A stretch of 11,954 nt of DNA from assembly GCA_031421935.1 (NCBI GenBank), contig JANOPQ010000249.1, positions 1-11,954 on the forward strand, in the 5' to 3' direction. Both the position numbers and the translations under genes were made by a program. Position 1 is the stretch's first letter; every line of letters starts with the position of its first letter. This stretch comes from JAJTFW01 sp031421935. Its GTDB lineage: Bacteria > Bacteroidota > Bacteroidia > AKYH767-A > OLB10. The notes beneath the pieces were generated by a model that worked only from the letters and a program-made list of their open reading frames with translations, was not told where the DNA came from and made no database searches. Positions 1-6,599 of the stretch are shown here, piece after piece.

Positions 1-622
1 CTCCCCACGAAGATATTGTACTTGAGCATGCAAAGCAAGGTGGATTCCCTCCCAATTTTGTAAGTAGAGTCTCCACCATCATTGATCCCACCTCTTCGGA
101 AAATTTCTACTTCCAAAACTCAAAGTTCTTTTTTGTTTCCCATCTTTTATTTGGCGTAGATTTTTTTATTGCTAATAATGAATGAAAAGATTGAATATTT
201 TATGCGCTTCCAATTTCGAATTGAAATCATGAGTTCGTATAGCATTAATGAGTGAAATTTAAAAGCTAATCATAAACACTTTTAATCGCACTGCTTATTG
301 TTTTCCTCGCTCGCTCATAATTCAGATTATATACAAAATGAGATAGGAGGGCTTGCAATTGTTTCCCTTCTTCCATCTACATTCCATTTTGTAAAGTCAA
401 AACCATTCACTAGCTTTGAAATACTATTTAGTACTTCGTTTAGATTCAAAGGTCTTTTAGTAGCATTTAAGGTGAATGTTTTACTTTAGAGAATTCCGAT
501 CGAGGTTCGAACCTTGGGATTGAAACTTTGCTATCAAGTTGAACTATTTACATTCATTGATTACCCATCTATCTTAACCCACCTGTTCATGCATTAATGC
601 ATGAAAAAAGAGGAAACTAATT
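1..622. other. Leading region without a convincing gene
   Basis: I see no supported gene here. One plus-strand frame is open from base 3 to a TGA at about 184 (about 60 codons), so it could be the tail of a gene entering from the left, but it matches no family I know. A minus-strand frame open between roughly 490 and 335 (about 52 codons, no ATG) reads in a protein-like way and could be a decayed fragment. Around 500-520 there is a perfect 12-bp palindrome, AGGTTCGAACCT, resembling a tRNA T-loop, but no tRNA fold surrounds it. The only clear structure is the palindrome at 586-605. Confidence 0.5.
586..605. promoter_or_regulatory. Perfect 20-bp palindrome upstream of a T9SS cargo gene
   Basis: The sequence TTCATGCATTAATGCATGAA is exactly self-complementary. 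It ends 26 bases before the ATG at 632. Its size and position would suit an operator for a dimeric regulator or a short RNA hairpin. There is no U-tract, so it is not a terminator. The operator role is inferred. Confidence 0.4.
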
Positions 623-631
623 TTGAAACAA

Positions 632-1456
632 ATGAAAAAATTAACCTTTTTATTTCTACTGATTCTGATGACTTCTTCTTCCTATAGCCAGGTTTTTTTG
701 AATGGAAGTTTTGAAAACAACTTCGTATCCAATTGTTTGATTAATAACATTACGAATGCGCAATTTGACTCTGTGATGAGTAATGTTAGGGGAATTGGAT
801 CCATCGAAACGATTGATATCATCTATGATACGGACTGCCCGCTTTTTGAGGCTGCTCAAGATGGGAATTATTTTGTTTCGGTTGAAAACAATAGCCTTGA
901 TTCCAATTTATTCACCGCTTTATCTCTTGCAATAGCAGATACTCTTTTTATTGGAAATTTTTATCAATTTAGTTTCTATGACAAAGCATTTATTTACCTC
1001 TGCGATTCAGTGCAAATTGGAGTGTCAAATACAGACAGCACCTTCGGTTCTTTAATTTATACTTCTCCCTTAATTGACACGGTTTGGACGGAAAGGATTG
1101 TCCAGTTTACATCGCCTATAACAGCAAATTATATCACAGTCAAAATGGGATCATTATTCTCAGGAGCCTTTGTGGATCATTTTGGAACAAGTAGTTTAAG
1201 TAGTGTTCACAGTCAAATAGGATTAAAAGAAGCCACTTTGTTTCCAAATCCATTTTCGAGTCAACTCATTTGTACAACTTCTTTTGCTGAACAGGCAGAG
1301 ATCACCTTTTTTGATTTTTTTGGTAGACTCCTTTTAAAGCAAACTTTTTACGATTCGATCCATTTGAACACGGAAGACTTTGAATCTGGAATTTATTTTT
1401 ACCAAGTAAGAATAAAATCTCATGTTATCAAAGCAGGAAAACTAATTAAACCGTAA
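632..1456 (+). CDS. Secreted T9SS type A sorting domain protein
   Basis: This is a probable secreted or surface-attached protein of unknown substrate. A Sec signal peptide spans residues 1-19 (MKK, a hydrophobic run, then SYS before Gln20). The middle, about residues 22-190, is predicted beta-rich and opens with an NGSFE motif of the sort that starts lectin-like or galactose-binding-like domains in Bacteroidota cargo proteins; that likeness is tentative. The last 75 or so residues form a T9SS C-terminal domain: LFPNPF at about 203-208, a GRLLLKQ strand, then the ESGIYFYQV and KAGKLIKP ending. I chose the ATG at 632 because it starts a normal signal peptide. An in-frame TTG at 623 is closer to a possible GAGG ribosome site at 610-613. 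A TAATTTTG box at 618-625 fits the Bacteroidota -7 consensus but would give an almost leaderless transcript. The T9SS call is secure; the function is unknown. Confidence 0.88.
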   Translation: MKKLTFLFLLILMTSSSYSQVFLNGSFENNFVSNCLINNITNAQFDSVMSNVRGIGSIETIDIIYDTDCPLFEAAQDGNYFVSVENNSLDSNLFTALSLAIADTLFIGNFYQFSFYDKAFIYLCDSVQIGVSNTDSTFGSLIYTSPLIDTVWTERIVQFTSPITANYITVKMGSLFSGAFVDHFGTSSLSSVHSQIGLKEATLFPNPFSSQLICTTSFAEQAEITFFDFFGRLLLKQTFYDSIHLNTEDFESGIYFYQVRIKSHVIKAGKLIKP

Positions 1457-1623
1457 AACACTTTATACAAATGAGAAAATAATTTGCCCATAGATTATCA
1501 ATAAAATTTCGCCTCACTCTACTCCTGTTTAGTTTAGGATCTTCAAGATTTGCTAAGTAGGATGTACTCCAGATAAAAGATCAACTCCAAATTAAATGCT
1601 CTCCATTGGCCATGATGGATGTG

Positions 1624-3087
1624 TCACACAACATTTTCATTTTCGTACAAAGCACGACCACGGCTATGGATTTTCTCCGACTCAATTATCTTCCCTTCTC
1701 CCTCCCGATAGCTATCGGGACCACACATCTCCCGCTTAGCCATTGTAAAAGTAAAAGTAGCACCTTGGTTTAATGAAGAGGTGACAGATAATTGTCCGCC
1801 TTCCTTTTCAATCATTTTTTTGGCGACGGCTAAACCGGCTCCGGTGCTTTCAAAAGTGTCGCGGGCATCAATGGTTTGGAAAATGACAAATATTTTTTCG
1901 TGATACTTTTCTTCGATGCCCATGCCATTGTCGGTGACATTAAATTCCCAATGGTCATTTTTTTCTTCACATGAAATTTCTATTTCGGGTTGAGGATTGT
2001 TGTTGAATTTAATGGCATTTTCTATTAATGACTCCAACACCGATTTCAATACAAACTCATCCCCTACTAGTGTGGGCATGTTACTGGAGATATTTATTCT
2101 GTAGTTTTTCTTGATGGTTTGATTTTGTATAACTTGGTCTAATAGCTGTGCCGTATTGATCACAGTTAGCATGGAAGGTCGTCTATCCACCTTTGAATAG
2201 TTTAGCAAAGCATCTAATAACAACTCCATGCGTTGCACCCGATTTTTAATGGTGGAGAGGTTCTTCTTTGAATCCTCATTCATTACCTCCCGTAAATCCA
2301 TCTCTAAAAAATCGGTTAAGGTGCCAATGGCCCTCAACGGTGCCTTTAAATCATGCGAAGCGACGGAGGCGAATTTGATCAATTCTTTATTCGATTTCTC
2401 TAAACTATGGGTATAGGTTTGCAAGAGCTCGTTGGAGACAGTAAGTTCTTTATTTTTATCTTCTAATGCTCGCTTTGATTTTTCAAGTCGTTGAATCAAG
2501 ATGTTTTTTCCGCTTTGCAAATAACTTCCCTGACTCGCGATCAAGTAAAATGAAAAAAGTGCATTCACAATAAAATCCTGGTTTATGAGCTCCACATCCT
2601 CCTTAAACATTGCAAAGGATGTTAAATCGGTAAAACTTGAGATTAAATAAAAATAAATTGCATTGGCCGCAAACAACAGCGTAAATGTCCTACCACCCTT
2701 ATTGCTGAGCATCAAGTAGGCATAAAGTATAATGACACCGTGGAAAAGGAGTCCGCCTGTGCGAATACCACCGCATGAGTAGGCAACAAAATGGAGTAAG
2801 GCAAACGATGAACCCAAGAGAATTTTATAAGCAAGAATCAAACGATTAATGGAAGCAATGAAAAAGTAGTTCGTCACCATGATTGCCGCCAAGGAAAGGA
2901 TGATCCAAGGCAAGACCCCCGCATTAGGAATGGTAGCTAGCATTTTGAATGCGGCTGCCAAACATACGATTGTACCAGAAAGTGAAAAGATTCTAAAAAG
3001 CACAAAACGTTGTTTATCGACGACATCCTCATAAGGAATGGCATCCAATACATGGTTTCGAGAAAATATAGAAATTATTGGGTTCAT
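1624..3087 (-). CDS. Orphan membrane sensor histidine kinase
   Basis: This protein should autophosphorylate on histidine and pass phosphate to a response regulator not encoded nearby. Residues 30-190 contain about six hydrophobic helices and no large periplasmic domain, so the signal is probably sensed in the membrane. A coiled coil at about 195-237 follows. The HisKA domain has the H-box FASVASHDLKAPLRAI with His245. The HATPase_c domain shows the N-box LIENAIKF (Asn357), the G1 box DNGMGI (386-391), an F-box-like IFVIFQTI and the G2 box GAGLAVAKKMIEKEGG. The kinase fold should end near residue 450. The remaining 37 or so residues are a polar tail without homology I recognise, and part of it is encoded by the palindrome at 1703-1720. 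No receiver domain is fused. The gene is divergent from the AraC regulator, with 452 bp between them. All catalytic motifs are present, so it is probably active. Confidence 0.95.
   Translation of the reverse strand: MNPIISIFSRNHVLDAIPYEDVVDKQRFVLFRIFSLSGTIVCLAAAFKMLATIPNAGVLPWIILSLAAIMVTNYFFIASINRLILAYKILLGSSFALLHFVAYSCGGIRTGGLLFHGVIILYAYLMLSNKGGRTFTLLFAANAIYFYLISSFTDLTSFAMFKEDVELINQDFIVNALFSFYLIASQGSYLQSGKNILIQRLEKSKRALEDKNKELTVSNELLQTYTHSLEKSNKELIKFASVASHDLKAPLRAIGTLTDFLEMDLREVMNEDSKKNLSTIKNRVQRMELLLDALLNYSKVDRRPSMLTVINTAQLLDQVIQNQTIKKNYRINISSNMPTLVGDEFVLKSVLESLIENAIKFNNNPQPEIEISCEEKNDHWEFNVTDNGMGIEEKYHEKIFVIFQTIDARDTFESTGAGLAVAKKMIEKEGGQLSVTSSLNQGATFTFTMAKREMCGPDSYREGEGKIIESEKIHSRGRALYENENVV
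1703..1720. repeat. 18-bp perfect palindrome inside the kinase gene
   Basis: TCCCGATAGCTATCGGGA is exactly self-complementary and lies in the 3' part of the histidine kinase gene. There it is read in frame as PDSYRE in the C-terminal tail, beyond the ATPase fold. From memory, this palindrome recurs between genes in other Bacteroidota genomes, so it is probably a dispersed repeat that landed in or near the stop codon. That history is inferred, not shown by this window. Confidence 0.75.
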
Positions 3088-3203
3088 AGTGGGCTTAGTA
3101 AAAATAGTATACGAAGTAAAAAAGAAAGGGTTGCAAAATCATTAATATAGATACATAATTTTAAGAAAATAAAGCCGTAGTAAACATAAAGTTCCAGTTT
3201 AAA

Positions 3204-3222
3204 CCTGCCTGCAGCAGGCAGG
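3204..3222. repeat. Inverted repeat CCTGCCTGC-A-GCAGGCAGG
   Basis: Two perfectly complementary 9-base arms are separated by a single A. The element is GC-rich against AT-rich surroundings and is directly joined to, and overlaps by two bases, the GGCACTAGAGGTCAC-type repeat. Similar GCAGGCAGG palindromes are, from memory, common intergenic repeats in Bacteroidota. There is no U-tract after it in either direction, so a terminator role is unlikely. Confidence 0.75.
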
Positions 3223-3248
3223 CACTAGAGGTCACAAGAGGGCACAAG
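3221..3248 (+). repeat. GGCACTAGAGGTCAC repeat, copy 1
   Basis: This copy shares its first 15 bases exactly with copy 2 at 5748 and has a similar GAG-GCACAAG ending. A third, inverted copy lies at 5976-6000. Three copies in 12 kb, all outside genes, identify a dispersed repeat family. Confidence 0.7.
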
Positions 3249-3309
3249 CGTACACAAAAGAACTTCTGGTTTTATAAAGGATATACATAAATCCGGAACT
3301 ATCGTTTTT

Positions 3310-3327
3310 ATCCGTGTCATCCGTGTT
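3310..3327 (+). repeat. Tandem nonamer ATCCGTGTC / ATCCGTGTT
   Basis: Two nearly identical 9-base units stand in direct tandem. Sequences of this type are, from memory, scattered repeat remnants in Bacteroidota intergenic DNA. No function is evident, and it lies about 100 bases upstream of the proposed AraC-gene promoter. Confidence 0.45.
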
Positions 3328-3409
3328 CTCCTTTAGCATGAGTCGAAGGTAAAATTTTATCGATAATAAAAGCAATCATTCTGCAGTACTGCGGGATTTG
3401 TTGTCAATC

Positions 3410-3442
3410 ATTGTAATATTGTAAAATCAATTCTTAGGTTTG
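3410..3442 (+). promoter_or_regulatory. Candidate Bacteroidota-type promoter for the AraC gene
   Basis: An ATTG at 3410-3413 is followed after 21 bases by TAGGTTTG at 3435-3442. This fits the Bacteroidota primary sigma consensus (TTG or TTTG near -33, TAnnTTTG near -7) in sequence and spacing. It would leave a leader of about 90 bases containing the TCGCGA palindrome and the heptamer repeat. This is a sequence match only. Confidence 0.45.
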
Positions 3443-3496
3443 TTATCAAAGCTCAAAACAATCCAATAGATCTCCTCGAGACTAACTCCCATCTAA

Positions 3497-3512
3497 TCGC
3501 GAAGCCTCGCGA
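3497..3512. repeat. TCGCGA palindrome, copy 1
   Basis: TCGCGAAGCCTCGCGA has 6-base arms that pair around a 4-base centre. It matches the reverse complement of the element at 5817-5832 at 15 of 16 positions, so the two are copies of one palindromic repeat. Here it falls in the proposed 5' leader of the AraC gene, 27 bases before the start codon. Confidence 0.65.
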
Positions 3513-3514
3513 CC

Positions 3515-3535
3515 AACATCTAACATCTAACATCC
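3515..3535 (+). repeat. Tandem heptamer AACATCT x3 before the AraC start codon
   Basis: There are three direct 7-base units, two AACATCT and one AACATCC, ending 4 bases before the ATG. They occupy the place where a ribosome binding site would be, and no Shine-Dalgarno sequence is present. A change in unit number would alter the leader but not the reading frame. Confidence 0.6.
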
Positions 3536-3539
3536 AACC

Positions 3540-4379
3540 ATGATTCCCGTCCATGACTTAGAAGAACACGAAAAAAAGGAAATCAAGATGATTGAGTTGG
3601 ACACTGCACTCAAGAACGACGCAACCGAGCCACATCGCCATCATTATTTCGAATGCTTCGTGTTTTTAAAAGGTGTCGGAACGCATATTGTCGATTTTGT
3701 AGAGTTTCCCATCGAGTCGAATTCTATTCATATTGTCACACCCGGCCAAGTACATAAAGTAAAACGCCAATTAAATTCGACGGGCTTCGTATTTCTTTTC
3801 GATATATTGCATTTCGATCAGCACAAATCCATCGAGCAATTATTATTTGACCATACTTGCTTCGACGTAAACGAGTTTTCGCCTTGCTATCATTTTGATG
3901 CGGCTTTTGGAGAAGAGTTGAAATACATCAGCTCACAAGCTTGGAAAGAAGTGAATTCAAAAAGCCCGCTGAAAAATCAAATTGTATTGAACCAATTAAC
4001 CTTGCTCCTGCTCTATTGTTTGCGTTTGCGAGGGATAACATCAACCGAAGGTCGAGGGAAGCACACAGGGCTTTATTCGGCGTTTAGAAGGCTCATGCAT
4101 AACGAATATAAATCCCTAAAAAAGGTGAAAGACTATGCCGCCTCACTCAACGTGACCGAAAAATACTTAAACGATGAAGTGATGCAGAAATGTGGTGAGA
4201 CGGTGAGTGCGGTCATTAACCGACATATCATTCTCGAAGCAAAGCGATTATTGAATACCGGAGTATCGGCAAAAGAAGTGGGCTATGAGTTAAACTTTAC
4301 AGATCCGGCCCATTTCAGTAAGTTCTTTAAAGCGCAAACGGGCTATTCTCCCAGCGAATTCAAGAATATACATGATTAA
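3540..4379 (+). CDS. AraC-family transcriptional regulator
   Basis: This is a DNA-binding regulator that probably senses a small molecule. Residues 20-110 look like a cupin-type AraC ligand-binding domain: PHRHHYFECFVFLKG near 31-45 and a later IHIVTPGQVHKV strand. A helical linker or dimerisation segment spans about 125-165. The C-terminal DNA-binding domain (about 180-279) has two helix-turn-helix units: VKDYAASLNVTEKYLNDEV, then SAKEVGYELNFTDPAHFSKF, followed by the typical GYSPSEF ending of HTH_18. The length of 279 is normal for the family. The ATG at 3540 is preceded by no Shine-Dalgarno but by a heptamer repeat. The next gene on the same strand starts 65 bases downstream, so that T9SS cargo gene is a possible target or partner, as is the divergent kinase. 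The ligand is unknown. Confidence 0.93.
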   Translation: MIPVHDLEEHEKKEIKMIELDTALKNDATEPHRHHYFECFVFLKGVGTHIVDFVEFPIESNSIHIVTPGQVHKVKRQLNSTGFVFLFDILHFDQHKSIEQLLFDHTCFDVNEFSPCYHFDAAFGEELKYISSQAWKEVNSKSPLKNQIVLNQLTLLLLYCLRLRGITSTEGRGKHTGLYSAFRRLMHNEYKSLKKVKDYAASLNVTEKYLNDEVMQKCGETVSAVINRHIILEAKRLLNTGVSAKEVGYELNFTDPAHFSKFFKAQTGYSPSEFKNIHD

Positions 4380-4416
4380 GTCGGAATTATACATGGTAGC
4401 ATCTTGGTAGATGGTC

Positions 4417-4424
4417 TACTTTTG
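4417..4424 (+). promoter_or_regulatory. Possible -7 promoter box TACTTTTG
   Basis: The octamer fits TAnnTTTG and lies 20 bases before the start codon of the propeller protein gene. No TTG stands at the proper distance upstream; the nearest, at 4404-4406, is only 10 bases away. It is therefore half a promoter at best. The gene could instead be transcribed through from the AraC gene. Confidence 0.25.
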
Positions 4425-4444
4425 TTAAATCAAATTCTAAGATC

Positions 4445-5707
4445 ATGAAAAAATTTAAACTTGTTGTTACTATTTCTTTCCTCTCTCTTGCACTCCACTC
4501 TCACGCACAATTTTGGTATCCAGTCACGAGTGGCACCTCAGAAAATTTAAATACGATTCATTTTCCATCTCCATCGGTGGGATACATCGGTGGCGATGAT
4601 AGTTTGCTTTTGAAAACTACGGATGGAGGTTTGACATGGAATCCGATTAATCCAGCGGGAATAAACTTCTTGAGTTGGAATTCAGATATCTTAAATCTCC
4701 AATTCCTTACCGATTCTATAGGTTACTTGACTATGGGTCCTTATGCGACTAGTTACAAAACTATAGATGGAGGATTGAACTGGACAGCGAATGCTTTAGT
4801 TGGAAATAATTGCTTTAACCAGGGAATGTTTTTCTTTGATCCGAACAATGGTTTTATAGGCGGTTCTGGCTGCTTTCAAGGAGAATTAATTGAGCGATTA
4901 TCCAATGGAGTTTGGTCATCGGCAAACATGAACAGTTCATCCTGGGATTCACAAAACATGATAGTAGATATCGATTTTTACAATACACTGCATGGATTGG
5001 CGGCTAGTAAAAGTGGGCTTATTTTCCGGACAATAGATGGTGGTCTCAATTGGGATAGCATCCCATCTAATCCAGCGATGCATCCCATCACCTCTGTCTT
5101 AATGATTAACGATACCTTGGCTTATGCAGGATACAAAGCGTTAGGCGTTGGGTTTGGATTATACATTTCAACTGATGGTGGATTATCATGGAATTTTGAT
5201 GGCAACTCTGCTACTTTTTTCTACCCTGACTTTTTAACCTTACACCAATCTGGCAATGGTGAAATATTTTCAGGTGGCGTTTCTCAAGGATCACAAGGAT
5301 TAATTTTTAGAAGTCCAGGCGATATGGTTACATGGAACTTCGATGTGGTCGATCAACAAATCAATGATATCTCCTCTTATAATGATTCAACAGTATTTGC
5401 GGTGGGCGATAGTGGGTATATTGTTGTCAATAAAATATTGACGGGATTAAATCCAATTCATGAATCGACTTCATTCGTTCCTCTTCTGTTATCTCCAAAT
5501 CCAGCGCAACAATATTTCAACATTATATTTCCAGAAAATGTGAATTCTGCTGAAATAAGTATTCGAGTTATTTCTGTGTTGGGAGAGATGGTTTTATTGC
5601 AAAAGAATGTGAGTGTAATTGATATTCGAAATTTATCTGCAGGTGTTTACTTGGTAGAGGCTTTGGGAGATGGATTTGTGGGGAGAGGGAAATTGATGGT
5701 TGATTAG
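4445..5707 (+). CDS. Secreted Asp-box (YCF48-like) propeller protein with T9SS sorting domain
   Basis: A Sec signal peptide covers residues 1-21 (MKKFK, hydrophobic core, SHA before Gln22). The body is a beta-propeller-like region marked by BNR/Asp-box motifs: KTTDGGLTW (57-65), KTIDGGLNW (105-113), RTIDGGLNW (195-203), ISTDGGLSW (241-249) and a degenerate RSPGDMVTW (289-297). Such YCF48-type repeats are common in Bacteroidota secreted proteins and do not by themselves imply an enzyme or the plant photosystem role. Residues 347-420 form the T9SS type A C-terminal domain (LLLSPNPAQQYFNI, IRVISVLGEMV, NLSAGVYLVE, GKLMVD), which directs outer-membrane translocation and surface anchoring or release. 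The protein lies 65 bp downstream of the AraC gene. It may be a surface adhesin or scaffold; its binding target is unknown. Confidence 0.92.
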   Translation: MKKFKLVVTISFLSLALHSHAQFWYPVTSGTSENLNTIHFPSPSVGYIGGDDSLLLKTTDGGLTWNPINPAGINFLSWNSDILNLQFLTDSIGYLTMGPYATSYKTIDGGLNWTANALVGNNCFNQGMFFFDPNNGFIGGSGCFQGELIERLSNGVWSSANMNSSSWDSQNMIVDIDFYNTLHGLAASKSGLIFRTIDGGLNWDSIPSNPAMHPITSVLMINDTLAYAGYKALGVGFGLYISTDGGLSWNFDGNSATFFYPDFLTLHQSGNGEIFSGGVSQGSQGLIFRSPGDMVTWNFDVVDQQINDISSYNDSTVFAVGDSGYIVVNKILTGLNPIHESTSFVPLLLSPNPAQQYFNIIFPENVNSAEISIRVISVLGEMVLLQKNVSVIDIRNLSAGVYLVEALGDGFVGRGKLMVD

Positions 5708-5747
5708 ATCTAGAAGCCCTTCGTTTGGTGCTAAATTTAACACTGGA

Positions 5748-5775
5748 GGCACTAGAGGTCACTTGAGTGCACAAG
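5748..5775 (+). repeat. GGCACTAGAGGTCAC repeat, copy 2
   Basis: The first 25 bases match the reverse complement of 5976-6000 at 23 of 25 positions. The first 15 are identical to copy 1 at 3221. With the inverted copy it could form a long-range hairpin with a loop of about 200 bases in which the other repeats lie. Confidence 0.75.
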
Positions 5776-5796
5776 AGAAATTGGATTTTTCTATAG

Positions 5797-5899
5797 CCCC
5801 TCGCCTTTGGAGAGGGTCGCGATGCTTCGCGAGGGGAGAGGCTAGAATATAAATGTGGTAGTAATCTGTTTTCATTATGAGCAATAAGTATTTATTGAT
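5797..5899 (+). repeat. CCCTCTCC/GGAGAGGG hairpin repeat with tail, copy 1 (interrupted)
   Basis: A G/C-rich hairpin head (CCCCTCGCC, TTT, GGAGAGGG) is followed by a second GGGGAGAGGC block and an AT-rich tail of about 65 bases. Head and tail align with copy 2 at 7474-7560; by eye the tails are about 70% identical, both with GAGGCT, TAATCTGT and AATAA segments. The TCGCGA palindrome at 5817-5832 is inserted between the two G-rich blocks. Confidence 0.7.
5817..5832. repeat. TCGCGA palindrome, copy 2, nested in another repeat
   Basis: TCGCGATGCTTCGCGA has 6-base complementary arms and is nearly identical, in reverse complement, to 3497-3512. It sits between the GGAGAGGG and GGGGAGAGG blocks of the hairpin repeat, where copy 2 of that repeat has only CTA. 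It therefore looks like an insertion of one small element into another. Confidence 0.7.
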
Positions 5900-5928
5900 T
5901 AAACTTTAATTTTAACGCAAACTTAAGA

Positions 5929-6010
5929 GGCACTAAAGAACACAAAAGATCACTAAAGGAATCGAATATTCTTTGGTGCACTCAAGTGGCCTCTAGTGTC
6001 TTTAGTGTTT
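5929..6010. repeat. Imperfect hairpin built from an inverted GGCACTAGAGGTCAC repeat (copy 3)
   Basis: The left arm, 5929-5959, carries GGCACTAAAG and GATCACTAAAGG. The right arm, 5976-6007, reads in reverse complement as CACTAAAG then GACACTAGAGGCCAC. CACTAAAG (5931-5938) and CTTTAGTG (6000-6007) pair exactly as the outer stem. The whole is therefore a degenerate palindrome of the same family as copies 1 and 2. It lies between two convergent genes but lacks a U-tract. Confidence 0.65.
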
Positions 6011-6014
6011 AAAA

Positions 6015-6117
6015 GTTCAATATTATAACAGAGAATAATATATTCTGAAATCTTCTAGTAGCTAGAAGCTAGCAGCTCAAACATTTTCCGAAACGAAAAT
6101 TACTTATTCTTGAAAAA
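6015..6117 (-). repeat. AGCTAGAAG-type repeat, copy 1, downstream of the small membrane gene
   Basis: This segment aligns over its length with 6600-6717. The first 44 bases match at 32 positions without gaps, then come CTAG/AGCT-rich tandem units, a TCCGAA core and an AATTA-TTATT tail. A hairpin with arms ATTTTC and GAAAAT around the TCCGAA core can form at the position where copy 2 has a different stem. It ends 17 bases from the minus-strand stop codon at 6135, so it would lie in that gene's 3' untranslated region. Confidence 0.65.
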
Positions 6118-6134
6118 TATCCTTTAGCGAATCC

Positions 6135-6464
6135 TCAAAGCATCTCATACACTCCATAGCTCAACACAATTAAGCCAATCACGGTAAAGCCATATAAAAA
6201 TAAATCGAAGTTATGGTCGCTATGAAACAATATTACTGTCATAATAAATCCAAATAGCATAATAAATGCTCCTGAAACCATTATTATTACCGCCCTACTC
6301 TTGCGTTTTTTGTAGATAATCAATTTTAATTTGCAAAGTGATTCTGCTACTAATACTTCATCCAGTCCTTCGTTTTTCAAGATATTTTGAATGGTAGCAA
6401 CAGGATATCCTTCTCTGTGCAATTTCAAAACTTTGTTCCAATAAAGAGTCGCGTTGGGTTCCAT
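6135..6464 (-). CDS. Small two-helix membrane protein, function unknown
   Basis: This is a hypothetical protein of 109 residues that I do not recognise. The N-terminal half (1-55) is soluble and helical, with YWNKVLKLHREGYPVATIQNILKNEG, which might be a helix-turn-helix-like or simple helical hairpin region, and ends in a basic KKRKSR stretch. Two membrane helices follow, at about 58-80 and 87-107, joined by a short HSDHNFD loop. Given the positive-inside rule, the N-terminus should face the cytoplasm. It starts at an ATG with no Shine-Dalgarno. It lies between two copies of the same dispersed repeat and is on the same strand as, but 270 bp from, the AlbA_2 gene, so joint transcription is possible but unproven. 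Composition and the coherent soluble-plus-membrane layout support a real gene. Confidence 0.72.
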   Translation of the reverse strand: MEPNATLYWNKVLKLHREGYPVATIQNILKNEGLDEVLVAESLCKLKLIIYKKRKSRAVIIMVSGAFIMLFGFIMTVILFHSDHNFDLFLYGFTVIGLIVLSYGVYEML

Positions 6465-6599
6465 TTTATTTTTTTGATGGATAAAGATGTAAATTAGTTA
6501 AGCCATTTTCTATGATAAAAATCAGTGGCTCGCTGAATAAGAAATCATTTTCCTATTGAGACATTTTTTTACTTTGCATTGCTGAATGCAATTTATAGA

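Larger units (their letters stand above)
3088..3539. other. Divergent intergenic region rich in short repeats
   Basis: These 452 bases between the divergent kinase and AraC genes hold no open frame worth calling. They contain, in order, a hairpin palindrome (3204-3222), a GGCACTAGAGGTCAC-type repeat (3221-3248), a tandem nonamer (3310-3327), a likely promoter for the AraC gene (3410-3442), a TCGCGA palindrome (3497-3512) and a tandem heptamer touching the start codon (3515-3535). No clear consensus promoter was seen for the kinase. Confidence 0.7.

Noticed and set aside
298..489. 63-codon open frame on the plus strand with a TTG start
   Set aside because: It has a rare start codon, no ribosome site, a hydrophobic but unpatterned sequence and no family resemblance. 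The opposite strand is equally open, so it is probably chance.
495..530. tRNA-like GGTTCGAACC sequence
   Set aside because: The T-stem does not pair beyond two or three positions on either strand, and there is no anticodon arm or matching acceptor stem. The 12-bp palindrome alone explains the look.
656..859. 67-codon open frame on the minus strand
   Set aside because: It lies wholly inside the T9SS cargo gene in another frame and has no recognisable features.
4445..5707. Photosystem II assembly factor or sialidase, from the YCF48/BNR repeats
   Set aside because: Asp-box repeats are shared by many unrelated propellers. There are no sialidase catalytic residues that I can identify, and the T9SS tail marks a secreted Bacteroidota protein.
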